Of a DNA stretch of 64,000 nucleotides, positions 22,517-33,727 are shown in pieces. The notes beneath the pieces were generated by a model, which was not told the DNA's origin, did not search any database, and saw only the letters and a list, made by a program, of their open reading frames with translations. Source of the stretch: Plumapathes pennacea (taxonomy: Eukaryota; Cnidaria; Anthozoa; Antipatharia; Myriopathidae); assembly GCA_964036295.1 (NCBI GenBank), contig OZ038465.1, forward strand, positions 24,338,870 through 24,402,869, in the 5' to 3' direction. How positions within the stretch are numbered: position 1 is the first letter of the stretch; each line of letters begins with the position of its first letter. The translations under genes were made by a program, and so were the position numbers.

Positions 22517-25500
22517 TCCCCTTTATCTAATGATTAAACATAACTAACATGAACTGGAACTAGAACTACTTGTGCTTTCGTGTTTTTAGCTTATACCTAG
22601 CTTAATGTTCTTTTATAGGTCCGTGCGATACGGGGCTTTTATGGCTCTTCTGCTGTGGGTCTCATACTGTCTGTTGGATACTTTGCTGGTGGTGTTGTTG
22701 ACCAGCCCAGGTGTGGCACTTGATATTTATTGGGCTAAGGGCCTTGGTGGGGTAGCTGGGATGTCTGGGGTCACATCTTTAAGGTCGTGTCACTTGATGC
22801 TTACTATGCTCTTGGAGGACTGTATGTGGAAATTGTTTCATCAAAGCTCCTTGCCTCTAGGGGTGGACATGTTGCATGATTGTGGGACTCCTTCCGCCTT
22901 CATGACAATTGTTCCAGGTTTCCATCTTGTCATCCTTGGCTTTTGAATGACTACATTCTGTCCAGGTGACAGGCTCTAGAGGCTCTTTGAGCACTGATTG
23001 TGGTAGGCTCGGTGGGCATCTTATCTCTGTTGAAGCCTATGAATAATGTCTTTACTGGCCAGATTCCTCTGGATTGTCTCGGGCAAGTTGTCTTGTAGTG
23101 TTCTGTTGAACAGGATTTCGGCTGGGGTGGGAAGATGGCTGTCCACCAGTGGTGCCCACAGGCAGAGCGGGTCTATGTTTGGACCTGTATGGGATTTTTT
23201 GCCTTCAGTGGGGCTGTCTTGACAGCATTCTCCTGGCTTTCTATTAATCCATTATTTCGCGTTAGTGAGAAGACTAAGTTATGTGGTGAAATCCATACTC
23301 TTGGGCAAATTCTCTGTAGGCTTGTCCTACATAGTAAGGACCGTTGTTTCATTGCTCTATACCTTAGATACCTTGCTTGCTGTAGATCTGTTTGGTCAGT
23401 TCAGCAACGGTGTTGTTGCTCCTGCTGTTGTTGCGGGGAATCTTTCTGACGAAGGGGTACATTGAATAGTAATCTGCTATAAAGAGGTATTCTGCAGTGG
23501 AACAGATTGGTTCCGACTGTGTGCCAAGGACGTGGGGTATCTCCGTCTGGATGAGAGGCTCCCTGGTCTTTGTCTTCTGAAGTTACTGACATATGGTGCA
23601 TGCTTTGGTTAATTCATCTATGTCTTTGTTCAAATTCCTCCAGAATACACTGGTCTAATTTCCCAGGTTTGTCTTTTCTTCTCCTTGATATGCTACATGT
23701 AGTTTCGCTAAGATCTGGCTTTGTGGGGTTTGTGTTATATTGATCCTTGAGCCTTTTGTCAGGATGCCATCTTCCACCGTCAACTCATCTCGATAAGACC
23801 AGTAAGGTTTGATTAGGATGGGTAGTTCCTTGCATGTTGATGGCCAGCCTGAATAGACAATTTCTTTGAGAGCTACTAGCTCTGGGTCTTTTTCCCCTGA
23901 TCTTCTGTATCATGCTAGCTGCAATTTGAGGACAGACTTCATGGATTTGCACGTCTAGGTTCCTCATGGGGAGCTTGTCTTTAGGTGAGAGTCTTAAAAG
24001 CGTGGCGGTCAGGTCGTATGACTGCAGACAGAAGCATTCGTTGCAGCTATGGGGGTGCTGCTGTCAGATGCTTCAAGTAGATTGATTCGAGTGGCTTGAG
24101 GCCAGGTTCTGTGATGAAACTTCGAAAGGGGGAGCCAAATGTTGGGGAGCTGAGACTCTGGATCTGGCTGTACTCCATTTGCTCTGCATATGATGCCATA
24201 AAACTCGATTTTCTTCTCTCTGATCTTGCAATTGTCTGGATTTAGCTTGAGGCCAATTGTTTGGCACCTGACCATCCCGTGCATATGGCGGTCATGGTCC
24301 TTGGTTGTTTTTCTACATACATGAAAGTCGTGGGTGATGCCTATGGCTCCCTTGCATCCCTTGAAAGTTTTGTCGATCTTGCCTGAAATATGCTCTGTGA
24401 CATCTTCAAACCAAATGACATCTGGAGGAACCTGTACCTCCTGAATTGAGAGTTAAGGGTTGTAAGATATGTGGACACTTTGTCCAGCTCCACATTCCAG
24501 TAACCGCATTTCACACTTGACCGCCAGCCAGGAGAGTGGCAGTCACATAGTGCTCTCTTTTGATTGCCTTGTTAAGGGGTCGAGGCAGATTCTCAAGGTG
24601 CCATTAGCTTCCCTTCTGTAAACCAAACTGTTTAGCAAGGCTTTTGGTTCACTTTCTTGGACTTTGGCGATTATTCCCCTGGCTTCCATGTCTTCAAGTT
24701 CATGCTTGATGTCGTCTTTTATGCTGATCGGCACTTGTCTGGGCGAGTGGATTACTGGTGGCACTGATGGATCTACATTGATGTGGTATTTTTCTTCAAA
24801 CTTGCTGAATCCGTTGAAGCATTCTGGGTACTGTGCTATCAGATCTGTCTTTGATAGGCTTTGACCTGGTGTCTACTCCTTTTGGGGCTGAGGGGTCTCT
24901 GGGGGCTGCCTCCTTCTGTAATGCACAGTTAAGTGGCATGAGCTTGAGCTTCAACGAGGTGGGTACCCCCATGATTTCTGGTCCCCCTGCTTTGTGGCAA
25001 AGAAGGTTACTGTCGTCTGTTCCTTTGTACTCGTATGGTGCAAGTCCCGAACTACTTGATGCATGTTCTGCCATATGCTCTTAGCACTGTGTTTGCTTAG
25101 TGGAGAGTTTCCGGTTTAGGAAATTCGTCTGCTGTCAGGTTTTGGGGGAGCAAACGCCGGTATATTCTGACTGGGAGGATGTTTCCCTGGGCTCTTGTGT
25201 CGAACTTGGCTTTCAGTGTGGTCCACTGTACTTTGTTAGACTTCAGAACTACAGTCATAGTTACAACGATTTCGTCTCTGTTTAAGACAATGGTCTCAAA
25301 TGTGATTGTTTTGGAGTGGTCACTGAGGTCTCTTGAACTATCATCGTTAGATACCACATGAAAGTTCTGATTTCTCTGTGTACGTTTGTTGGTGATCTCC
25401 CGAGTTTGCCTTGTGAGATCCTTGCACGTGACCACGTCTTCTGCAGTCCATTGTTCGATGCAACACGAGAGTTGCCAAAGTTTTTCGAGGGGCATGCTGT

Positions 25501-25740
25501 AGCCTAGTGATAAGTCTTGCCACAGTAAGTACCAAAAAGAGGGCATTTGCTTCTTGGTTTCTCTGGGTGCTGACCACTGCAGTTTAGGCATTCTGGTTTC
25601 TCGAATCATTGCTTCGGAATGCATGCACGTCATGTTTTTCTTCTGTGAGCTGTCTCATGTGGGTTAGAATCGCTTCGTAGGTCCTGCCTTTTTCTGTAGC
25701 TGTGTCCAGTGCTACGATTTCCTGACTTGTTGCGTGTTTA
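22517..25740 (-). pseudogene. Ty3/Gypsy element D gag-pol, decayed and 5'-truncated
   Basis: Minus-strand order: gag zinc-knuckle remnants (25450-25620), aspartic protease with KFDTRAQGNILPVRIY, where the D-T-G-A active site reads D-T-R-A (25097-25330), LPTSLKLKLMPLNC (about 24930), RT N-terminus with SPRQVPISIKDDIKHELEDMEARGIIAKV and LVYRREANGTLRICLDP (24543-24764), RT end LKLNPDNCKIREKKIEFYG (24180-24280), a long linker with MRNLDVQIHEVCPQIAASM (23785-23967), then integrase zinc region and core on shifting frames down to about 22600. The RT palm with the YVDD-type motif is not legible. Truncated at about 25740 within gag. Confidence 0.8.
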
Positions 25741-25983
25741 TACATGTACAGTATGCAAAGTTAAGGGAAAGGTAGCCAGTTGCTGCACATGGCCGATCCA
25801 AGGGCTTTCTACATATGTGTTTTTTTGCCCTCTTTTTCAATTTTGATTTACCTGAATTTCACAAAAAAAGTATCAGGAGAATGCAAATTCAAAAAGGCCC
25901 TGTGAGTATTTCAAGATTTTCTTTTAGCTGAAGAACAATATTTTTTTGCTAGTAACTTCCCAGTCCCCACAGACAATTTAAGG

Positions 25984-26424
25984 TCAACAGCTGCAGAGCT
26001 GTTTGTAAACACGCTTGTTTGCACATCTCCTGTGAGCAACAAAGTAAGCTTCATGTTTTGACGAACTTGAACTTTCCATGGACATCGATAGGCTTGGTTT
26101 TGAGTGAATCTCTTCCAGGTTCGCCATCTTTTGGTTTTGGACGAGTTGCAAGTTGATGAATCCTGACATGATTAGAGGCTTGTTGGTGCAAAATAACTGA
26201 TCCTCATCCATGTTAAATGGTGGTTTAACAACGGCCTTGACTTTTTTGTTTGACACTTTCTCACCAGAGCTGACGAAGAGACTTTGAAATAGCAAAAGTC
26301 TTCGTTTGGCCATTTTAAGTACACCAGATGTCTTCAAACCTTTTCTTAATTGGTCTAGGAGCTTCCTTTTGCTGAGAACTGTATGCATCATTATACTTTC
26401 AACCAATAGTTGTTTGTTTCAAAC
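25984..26424 (-). pseudogene. HECT-like E3 ligase gene, C-terminal region exon (broken)
   Basis: On the minus strand a strong 3' splice site (TTTCTTTTTTGCAG) precedes 26424. Downstream, an open frame contains VESIMMHTVLSKRKLLDQLRKGLKTSGVL..LFQSLFVSSGEKVS, resembling the C-terminal part of HECT-like domains in cnidarian G2E3-type proteins. HECT ligases pass ubiquitin through a catalytic Cys, which I cannot see here. A TGA directly after the acceptor in this frame, and loss of similarity beyond about 26200, suggest decay. The exon at 27276-27540 would belong upstream in the same gene. Confidence 0.5.
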
Positions 26425-26511
26425 CTGCAAAAAAGAAAGCAGGATCTGTGATAGACTTGCCAAAACAAAGTGCACAAATATTATAAAAGATTGAATCACG
26501 TGAATGTTTGA

Positions 26512-26834
26512 TCATCGCAGTGAGTGAAGCAACTTAAGCAGTTGCAGTGAGCCTGGAAAAAATCCGAGCTTCAACGGGAATTGAACCCATGACCTTCACG
26601 ATACCGGTGTGATGCTCTACCACAAGTGTTTGGTTCGATTTGTACCCGTCATAGTGATTTGAATGATATGATGTATATATGTGATAAACTCGTATATATG
26701 AGCTGCGGCTTCATAGCTCAGTGGTAGAGCATCACACCGGTATAGTGAAGGTCATGGGTTCGATTCCCGTTGAAGCTCGGATTTTTTTCCAGGCTCACTG
26801 CAACTGCTTAAGTTGCTTCACTCACTGCGATGAT
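26512..26834. repeat. inverted pair of tRNA-derived SINE copies forming a 112-bp-stem palindrome
   Basis: Arms 26512-26623 and 26721-26834 are reverse complements with about three differences; the spacer is 97 bases. Each arm holds a tRNA-like body plus a common tail (..CCAGGCTCACTGCAACTGCT.., CACTCACTGCGATGAT). A further inverted match links 26660-26708 with 26863-26905 (GATGTATATATGTGATAAAC), so the tail of one unit also faces its counterpart. It lies between two HECT exons, i.e. intronic if that gene is transcribed. Confidence 0.85.
26707..26777 (+). tRNA. tRNA-like SINE head (tRNA-derived, probably not a functional tRNA)
   Basis: 71 bases with an acceptor stem (GGCTTCA/TGAAGCT, first pair G-U), an A box TAGCTCAGTGGTAGAGC, a B box GGTTCGATTCC and a T arm. 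The anticodon loop reads CCGGTAT, giving GGT (Thr) if read conventionally, but position 33 is C instead of T and the top anticodon-stem pair is mismatched. A fixed downstream tail and an inverted partner argue for a pol III-type SINE. The inverted copy (26568-26623, minus) lacks the 5' acceptor strand. Confidence 0.5.
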
Positions 26835-27275
26835 AAAAAATTAACGTGATGCATTCCTATCTGCAGTTCATATATATGAGTTTATCACATATATACATCA
26901 TATTATTATAAAAGATTCTAAATATTCTAAATATTGTTAACTAAACCTTTGTCTATAATTTAACTGACTTTTTCATGACCCCAAATTGTTTCTATATTCC
27001 AAACATAATATTGCACTAATCATATGCAAGATACACACTTAGCTTCTCTTGATTTCTCTATTGATTGTTGCTCTAACCTATTGGAATATTGCACTTTCTC
27101 AGTCTTATTATATGTTTAATAGATTGTCCCATTGGTAATTAAATACCAATAACATACTGGCAATAAGTATGGGAAGCTCACTGGACAATGGAATGAGCTA
27201 TCTTTCCAACTGCTTTCATAATTCCGGAGTACACCAAGCTTGCACTGCATGCGAGCAGAAGCCTTTCCCCCTCAC

Positions 27276-27540
27276 CTTCAAAACATAACTGGAATAGCTG
27301 TTCTGTCAGATCTTATAATCTCATGGAAGAGTTGTGTAAAAAATTCCCTTTTTGGACCGCCTGTATCAACAGCTGGCTGGTATTGAAACACAACTCTAAC
27401 TGGACGTGATGCATTAAAGCTAGGATCCTTGTAGATGGGAAGTGCTTCCATCAGAAGGTTGCTTTCATCAACTGTCAGCTTTAGGCTAGGCCCAGTGAGC
27501 TTGGAAGCCATTGTGGCTGAAACACTAGCAAGACTTGTGC
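27276..27540 (-). pseudogene. HECT-like E3 ligase gene, HECT N-lobe exon with frameshift at the donor
   Basis: Flanked by a good acceptor (CCTCATACAG, above 27540) and a good donor (AAG|GTGAGG, below 27276). Encodes RPVRVVFQYQPAVDTGGPKREFFTQLFHEIIRSD, the hallmark start of a HECT domain (conserved D-x-G-G-xx-R-x-F-F). The last codons read ..PVMF then TGA just before the donor; one T fewer in a run of four would keep the frame open to the splice site as MFE. Either a pseudogene mutation or a sequencing error. Ubiquitin ligase function is inferred from family only. Confidence 0.6.
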
Positions 27541-28456
27541 CTGTATGAGGACACGAAACGAATGTCCATCAAAGGTTGTTTTTAGCAGTGTTTATTACGA
27601 TTAAAATTTCGTCTCACTAGAAAGGTTAAAATTTCGTCAGTAAAAAGGTCAAGCTAATTGGACCCTACATCATATACTAGTGGACCTATAAAAATTGCCA
27701 AACGGGTTAATGACATAGAAGTAGTACCCTGTAGCAAAAAATACTTTGGAAATATTTTACGAAATTTTACATGAGTGTAAGTCAAACTAATAGAAACTCG
27801 TCAAAAAGGTTTGAAACTTACCCCAAAATGGCCTTTCGTCAAGCTTATGACCAACTCTTACCCTCTCCAAGCTTCCGGTATGGAGCTGTATGTCCCTAAT
27901 CTCTCACTCCACAGCAGCAAACAGGTGGACCTGGTAACCTCGCAGAGGGGCAGGTATCCTTTTTATGGCCATTGCAGACCTCACTACTTTGAGGGCAAAA
28001 CTTTTGACAGCTCGTTTTTTGTTAGGTATACTGCTGATTCGCCCTTTCTCTGCGGAATGATTACATCAACCGAGAAGCTGAACATATGAGTAGCTAACCC
28101 CCTTGATATCTTAAGAGTAGAATCAGTTCATATGACGTGACCCCTTTTTCATGAAGCTACTCATTAAAAAAGTATCCTGTAATTTAGAAGGCCAACTGCA
28201 CATAATAGCTTACTGTGTAGATGTTTTGCTCTGCAGTATTTGGAAGAACAGGAGAAGGCAATGGCAATATCTGTGATTTCCCTTTGTGAAACTGAAGGCG
28301 CACGACGGGAATGTGTGAAATATCCATCAGCTAGTTGTTATAATTGTTTTGCATTCAGTTTTCCGTAAACGTTTGGTAATTCATCATAGGATACAGTTAC
28401 AGTACTAGACAAGAAGACAAAAAACTACACTTACAAAGAATATTCGTGATACCTAC

Positions 28457-28590
28457 CCCCGTCTGTCTGTGATGGGTGAGATTTTAAAGAGTCTGGTAGC
28501 CCTCGTCGAGAAGCTTCGAGTTTAGCTTGAAAAGAAGCAAAACCCAGTGGTGAGGGCACATGCTTTTCATAAATGTATTCATCGCGGCCT
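28457..28590 (-). other. probable upstream exon of the HECT-like gene
   Basis: 134 bases bounded by CTATTTCAG at the acceptor and GGG|GTAGGT at the donor, open in one frame (DEYIYEKHVPSPLGFASFQAKL..) throughout. It sits 5' of the HECT exon on the same strand. The protein sequence is not one I can name; its place in this gene is inferred from strand, spacing and splice sites. Sequence from about 28690 to 28790 is also open on the minus strand (DEVNTVCAQYQGSFMSILRS) and may be a further exon. Confidence 0.4.
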
Positions 28591-28854
28591 CTGAAATAGA
28601 GTCCCAAAAAGTTCTTTTCACGCCTCTGGTGACAGAGATGATGTCAATGATATTGGCAATAAGCTTTCTCCCTTCCTATTTTCCCACTGTGCTCGTGCTC
28701 CTAAGAATGGACATGAAACTCCCTTGGTACTGGGCACAAACAGTGTTCACTTCATCCATTACAGCCGCTGTTCTGTGCTTGTCTGAATAATAATTTTCAG
28801 TTTCACTACAACATAATCCATCAACACCAGCAGATGGATAATTCGTTTCTAGTA

Positions 28855-29025
28855 CAGTGGAGCATCCTTTAAGGGGACACCCTCAGGACAAGGAAAAATG
28901 TCCCCTGAATGGAGGTGTCCCTTGAATTGAGGTAATCATTAGAAGGATTATATAAGCGTTTCCTTTTTTTGGGACAAGGAGAAGTGTCCCCTTAATGGAG
29001 GTGTCCCAAAGTAGAGGTTCCACTG
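28855..29025. mobile_element. mariner-type MITE with TA target duplication
   Basis: 171 bp, starts CAGTGGA and ends CCACTG, with TA immediately outside both ends. The ends form a long imperfect terminal inverted repeat of about 40 bp (AAGGGGACA, GGTGTCCC, GGACAAGGA in mirrored order). Too short to code, so it would depend on a Tc1/mariner transposase. Confidence 0.8.
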
Positions 29026-29258
29026 TAGTATGAACTTAGGTCCAATGAGTTTGTCAAAACAACAAGAAAACATTTCATTCCTATACTTGCACACATAAAC
29101 CGGTATAAGCAGCGGCGTGTGGCGGGTTGTAATTATGTCGGTAATTATGCTCATGGTTAAAATATGCAGGTTCAAATGAGCGCCAAATCTGCACTAAGTT
29201 GTAATGGTTTCCCGTCATTGAGTATGGCATTCTTATTTATTAGGATAACTTAGAATTA

Positions 29259-29290
29259 CAGTCAAACCTGTATTAAGCGGCCACCCTCTA
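29259..29290 (+). repeat. mariner-like terminal repeat, left
   Basis: CAGTCAAACCTGTATTAAGC followed by GGCCACC, preceded by TA. Its reverse complement, with about four differences, occurs at 30805-30835. The two could bound one 1.58-kb non-autonomous element, or be remnants of separate MITEs. Confidence 0.5.
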
Positions 29291-30194
29291 ATTATTTAGT
29301 CCCGACGAACTTTGGGCACAAAGCTTTCCTTCAAATTTTTGAAATTGTCGAAGTTCCATGTCTTTCAAAGTGAAATACGTATATGTGCAACAAATACCTT
29401 GACCGCAAAGGCGGTAAACAAATGAATCAGGAATCTGATTTCATATCATTGTTTAGTTTTAATTTTATGATTTGTGGCACTCGGAAGCCGTAGAAAAGAA
29501 GCAGGCGGGTTGATCACTGTGCGTATTTCTTGGCCAGGCGACGTACAACACATCAAGGTTGACTTTCATAAATTTTTGCATTGAAATCTGTATATGGAAG
29601 TATTGCGACTTGCGTGATGAACGTGACCAGCCAGTCAAGGCTTTAACTGCCATAAGTGCGACAAATATGGCCTGCCAATTGTATAATATAGAACTTTATA
29701 TAGTATAGAACTTTAGGGAATCCGAATCAGAACTTTCAAAAGGCTGTAGGTAACGAGGCGAGCTTGGCGGCGACATTGCTTAGATATACAGTTTACGCTA
29801 GCACTGGCCCGACATCAAAGCACTGCTGATTAATCTCATTGATCAGGGTAAAGGTTACACTCGAAGATGATATCGTTTACAGTTGCTAACATCTGCCTGC
29901 TTTTATTGTGAGTAGGGCTCCGAATGAGTGCAGCTACAGCTGTGGCAATGTTAATCACAGATTTTGTTGAGGCTCTGTTAAACTTGGCGGCAGCTCATAG
30001 CAGAATTTGACAAACATTCAGCCGTCTCACCGCCATGGTGAGACATTTACTTACTTAGCAACCGTGCCAAAAAGCTAACACACCGAGTGAGTAAATGAGC
30101 GACAGATTGTAGACACCAATGACTCCCAGATATGCTACGCATATCCGTGAATCAAAAACGAAAACAAACTTCGTTTTTAGGTCGCCGCAGCCGC

Positions 30195-30723
30195 GAGTAA
30201 ATACACCAAAATAGTCCTGAACATTGAGTTTGTTAGTCACAAATGACTGAACACGCTGTGAACAAAACCGCAATAATATTGTAAACAAGTCTCATGTTAC
30301 ATTCCTCGCTTTCAATTTATATTTGTTACAGAGTGCAAATACTCGAAAGCCTCATAGAAACGCATTTAGTAAAAAAACATAAGTATTGAAGCAAAGCCTA
30401 GCTTATCGTGGATCGACTGTGCATGAAAAGGTAAGTCACACATTACTCTTTTCTTGCTGGCTAACTTTTCACTCCAAAGCCCAAAATGCAGAGTTGCTCA
30501 ACCTTTAAGAAGCAAGTATATGAGTGTTGTAATGACAATTTATACCAATAGGTTTCATTTGAGCAAGGTGTGAAAAGTCAAGTTATCTATACTGTGTGAT
30601 ATTTTTCTGGTGAGAAACTGAAACTTTTTATTTGGGAGTTTCGCTCTTGTCCCTACTTTCCAATTTAGTTTCTTCTGGTCTCGACCCCACCCAACAACGA
30701 GCTCACTGGCAATGCCAGTCTTG
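30195..30723 (+). repeat. dispersed repeat family R, copy 2 (R2 part)
   Basis: Starts with the ACACCAAAATAGTCCTGA block (also at 9675) and ends at a perfect 6-bp-stem hairpin, ACTGGC-AAT-GCCAGT (30705-30719), followed by CTTG. The inverted copy at 46584-47130 matches along the full length and stops at the same point, so the hairpin marks a real element end. Non-coding. Confidence 0.75.
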
Positions 30724-30769
30724 TATTCAAATAAAATTGCGTTTCTTCCACGTCTTATATAAATGTCTG

Positions 30770-30835
30770 GTGAACCTCTATTAAGCGGCCATTGTTCCAA
30801 TCCCCAAGGGTGGCCGCTTAATGGAGGTTTGACTA
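30770..30835. repeat. palindromic mariner-like terminal repeat
   Basis: GAACCTCTATTAAGCGGCCA and, after a short loop, TGGCCGCTTAATGGAGGTTT form a hairpin of about 63 bases. Right partner of the copy at 29259, or an internally deleted MITE of its own. Confidence 0.6.
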
Positions 30836-31339
30836 ATTCATTACGTACTGCTACATCCAGCTTGGGATAGATCAAATGTTTATGAGAGGGCAAAATTAAG
30901 CACTATTCCAGGCGTCCGCAAGTCCGCATGCAAAATTGTACGACTACTAGTTCATATTTCATTTTCACATTTCACCCTCGGTAAATCGTATTTCCCTAGG
31001 GAAAAGTGTGTAGTGTGACCACAACTACTATCTCGGACATCCTAACAACTGAGTTCCTGCCAGACTATCCCTCAGGTTTATCTTGGCAAAAATGGACCTG
31101 GCTTTGCCAAATTTTGTCACTTTGTAAATATCAGCAATCAAGGTCTTATTTACCCTAGTGTTTTGCTATGGTTTGTGATGTTTTGCCTGCTGCAACACTT
31201 ACATTTATCAACTGTGTAAAATGGTCACAATACATAAGGCATTTTTTTTATTTAAACAATATTTGTTCTTTACATTTGCTCTAGGAGCTAGAGCTCAACA
31301 AGAGAGCTTACATAGGTTTAATACACAACAAACGCTGCA

Positions 31340-33576
31340 CTGAATGCTTCAGGCAATCAAATGTAAAACAGATCGGTTCCAGCAGGATTCACCCGTTGTC
31401 CTTGAATTGTGTCAATGCCAATCCAGGGCCCTTTATGATACCTCCTGTGATTCTGTGGGATCTGTTGGAGCAAACAAGAACAATCTTGTGTGTCCACTTT
31501 GTTAGTCAACGCTCAAAGTTTGAATATGGAAAGATGGATTGAGTGTGCAAAACATGCCCCGTATTTTATCTTGTGTTAAACAACGCATCCTTCTGGTGTC
31601 GTGTGTATCTCTGCAAAGAAAATCATCAGGTGATTGCTCATGCCCTTTTTCACAAGTCTGGCATGACGAAGGAACTACTGGACTTCAATTCTGGCAGTAT
31701 TCACCCTGGGATTAATATACAAGACGTCGAGACTGCTTTTAAACTTGCATAATGGTCATCGCTGTACTATGGCTTGTGAATACTATTTAAGGTGCCACTG
31801 CAGTTAGGTCGGAATGTTCAAACGCTTTGCGGAAATTTCCACAGTTTGATCCAACTAAAGATTTTGTGGGAAGAGTGATGATATCTTGCGCTGTTTTTCG
31901 TATATTCACCGAGTGTGAAAACATGTATACCTAGTGCATGGCTAGTCTGACTGGAAATTGGCTGTCAGCGGACCACACTTTTAAAGTATCTGCAAATGTT
32001 GGATATTGGGAAAACAAACACTGGGCGAAATTATATGGTTGTCTATTCATAGTTATGAATGAGAAAAATGAGATACTTGCGTGGCAGTTTACCAGAGACA
32101 CATCAACTGACAGTGTAGAGACTCCTGCAAGGACTGCAAAAGAGGCACGTTGAGGCTGGGGTACAGTTGGAGGGAATCATAATATTGACAACTGCTGCCT
32201 ACTGAAATGCAAACTTAGAAACATTTTTGGAACAAAACTGCCCATCAAACTTGACATATTTCATGGTTTGAAAAGAATTGTAGAAAAGATACCAAAAATA
32301 ATAAATTAAATATCGTGTCTATTTTAAAGTCGAAACATTAGGGAGTGGTTGCCCATTCTCTCGAGCCAGAGGCTCATGTTTCAAATGTCCGACCAGTGGA
32401 ATACCTGTAGAAAGAAGACAGGTTCAGAAGGGAAAAACCGTTGGAGTTGCCTCCTCGGATGAAAAACCTTGCCGTGGGAATTGAACCCACGACCTTCTGG
32501 CTTGGAGCTTCATTATGGATTCAGGTCCACCACCCCCAAACCGCTCGGAAAAGGTGTAACAGCCACATTGAGAGGAGTGAGGCGAGTCATGGTGAAAGAT
32601 TTGAGACTGCTTTAGACAGCAAGGACAAGTAAGGATGATGCACACACCTCCAGAAGTAATGAAAGGAAATGTTAATTCTTTTTTGGGAAAGTGGTCAGGT
32701 GAACTGAGCAGTGATGCCAAAGTGTTACCTAAACTTGCATTACATGAGATACAAAAGCTTCTCAAACATGTAAGATCGGGCTGCTTGTCAAACATCCCAC
32801 CAGGGGTTGGGACCAACTGAAACGAAAACATACACAAAGGCCTCGGAAAATGGTTGAAGAAAGACCGCATTGGTGTAACACTGGCAGATGCTATTCTGTC
32901 TACTTTGTTTTACAAATTAAACAGTAAGCAAGAGAAGAAGAAAGGAAGAACCAGTAAGTTATTTATTCCTGTGACTGAGTGGTTCCAGTCATTTATTGTA
33001 GCAAATGGTAAATGTTCAATAGAAATATTTGGTATTAGACAGAATTCAGCCACATCTGCAGAAGATATGACTAGAGTGGACAATTTCCATGACCTATTTT
33101 TGGATGACAAAGTTCGAAAGGAGTCTGGCAGCCTTGAGAGCTTTGAATCTGAATCTGAAGATGAATTTCATTCAGAGAGCGGCATGGGCAATGTGCTGAA
33201 AGGAGCTGCTGGAATGTCCAATATTGCATCTGACATTTTCAGAAAACATCAAAGCCCTACTTGCAAATAAGTACTCCTGGATCCATCCTCCATTAGTGCT
33301 TCTTACATTTGCCCATGCTGATTCTATTGGACTAAGTGAGCTTACTGAAAGTGAAGCAAAGTTTGCAAAGCTATAGATTTCAAAAAATGCCAGTGTGTGG
33401 GATGGAGATTGCTGTTTTACTTCAGTCTCCCATGGAATAGGTGATTTTATGGACAGCTGAAGAAACTGCCTGCCAATATCTGCAGTTCTTAGATTTACAA
33501 AGAGGTCAAATCCACACAACAAGGGTACAGATTCTCAGGACATTGGTTGTAAAAGAATGGCTGGGGGAGAACAGTC
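31340..33576 (+). pseudogene. large DDE transposase-like gene with OTU start, 5' part (split by Gypsy relic)
   Basis: Plus-strand pieces in order: a Cys/His-rich start (CTECF, CKTCPVFYLVLNNASFWCRVYLCKENHQVIAH, 31350-31650), ADHTFKVSANVGYWENKHW (first catalytic-type Asp, 31970-32030), DNCCLLKCKLRN and KLDIFHGLKRIVEKIPK (32187-32290), CLSNIPPGVGT and RNENIHKGLGKWLKKDRIGV (32780-32880), and an acidic Ser/Glu stretch (33120-33180). Near 33400 a DGDCCF motif resembles the OTU cysteine-protease active site. I read this as a cnidarian MULE/KDZ-like transposase gene. Frameshifts, stops and a SINE at 32440 make it a pseudogene; it continues at 35078. Confidence 0.6.
32440..32530 (-). repeat. tRNA-derived SINE fragment
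   Basis: Minus-strand GTGGGTTCAATTCCCACGGC is a T arm with B box, followed by an AAGGTTTTTCATCCGAGG tail. It differs from the 26.5-kb SINE and interrupts the DDE-like gene between its catalytic region and the CLSNIPPG block. Confidence 0.6.
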
Positions 33577-33727
33577 TGTAACGATATGCCCCCAGGCTGA
33601 GGTCTTTATTTCTGCTTATCTCGTACTACAGAACTAATCTGAACAGAATGCAGCGTCAACAAAACATGCCCTGGGCTTAGGAGCCGAGCTTTCAGTTGGT
33701 CACGTGACCGACTCGTCACTCGTCACA
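33577..33727 (-). repeat. 3' LTR of Gypsy element E
   Basis: Element orientation TGTGACGAGTGACGAG...ATCGTTACA. The terminal CTCGTCACTCGTCACA recurs at 35062-35077, marking the otherwise deleted partner LTR. Confidence 0.75.

Noticed and set aside
26707..26777. functional tRNA-Thr gene
   Set aside because: Position 33 is not T, an anticodon-stem pair is mismatched, and a fixed SINE tail and inverted partner follow. Kept only as a tRNA-like SINE head.
26512..26834. terminal inverted repeats of a DNA transposon
   Set aside because: The arms are SINE copies with tRNA-like heads; no target duplication or transposase signature.
32424..32870. 148-codon open frame on the minus strand
   Set aside because: Overlaps the SINE fragment and is antisense to the conserved CLSNIPPG and RNENIHKG blocks.
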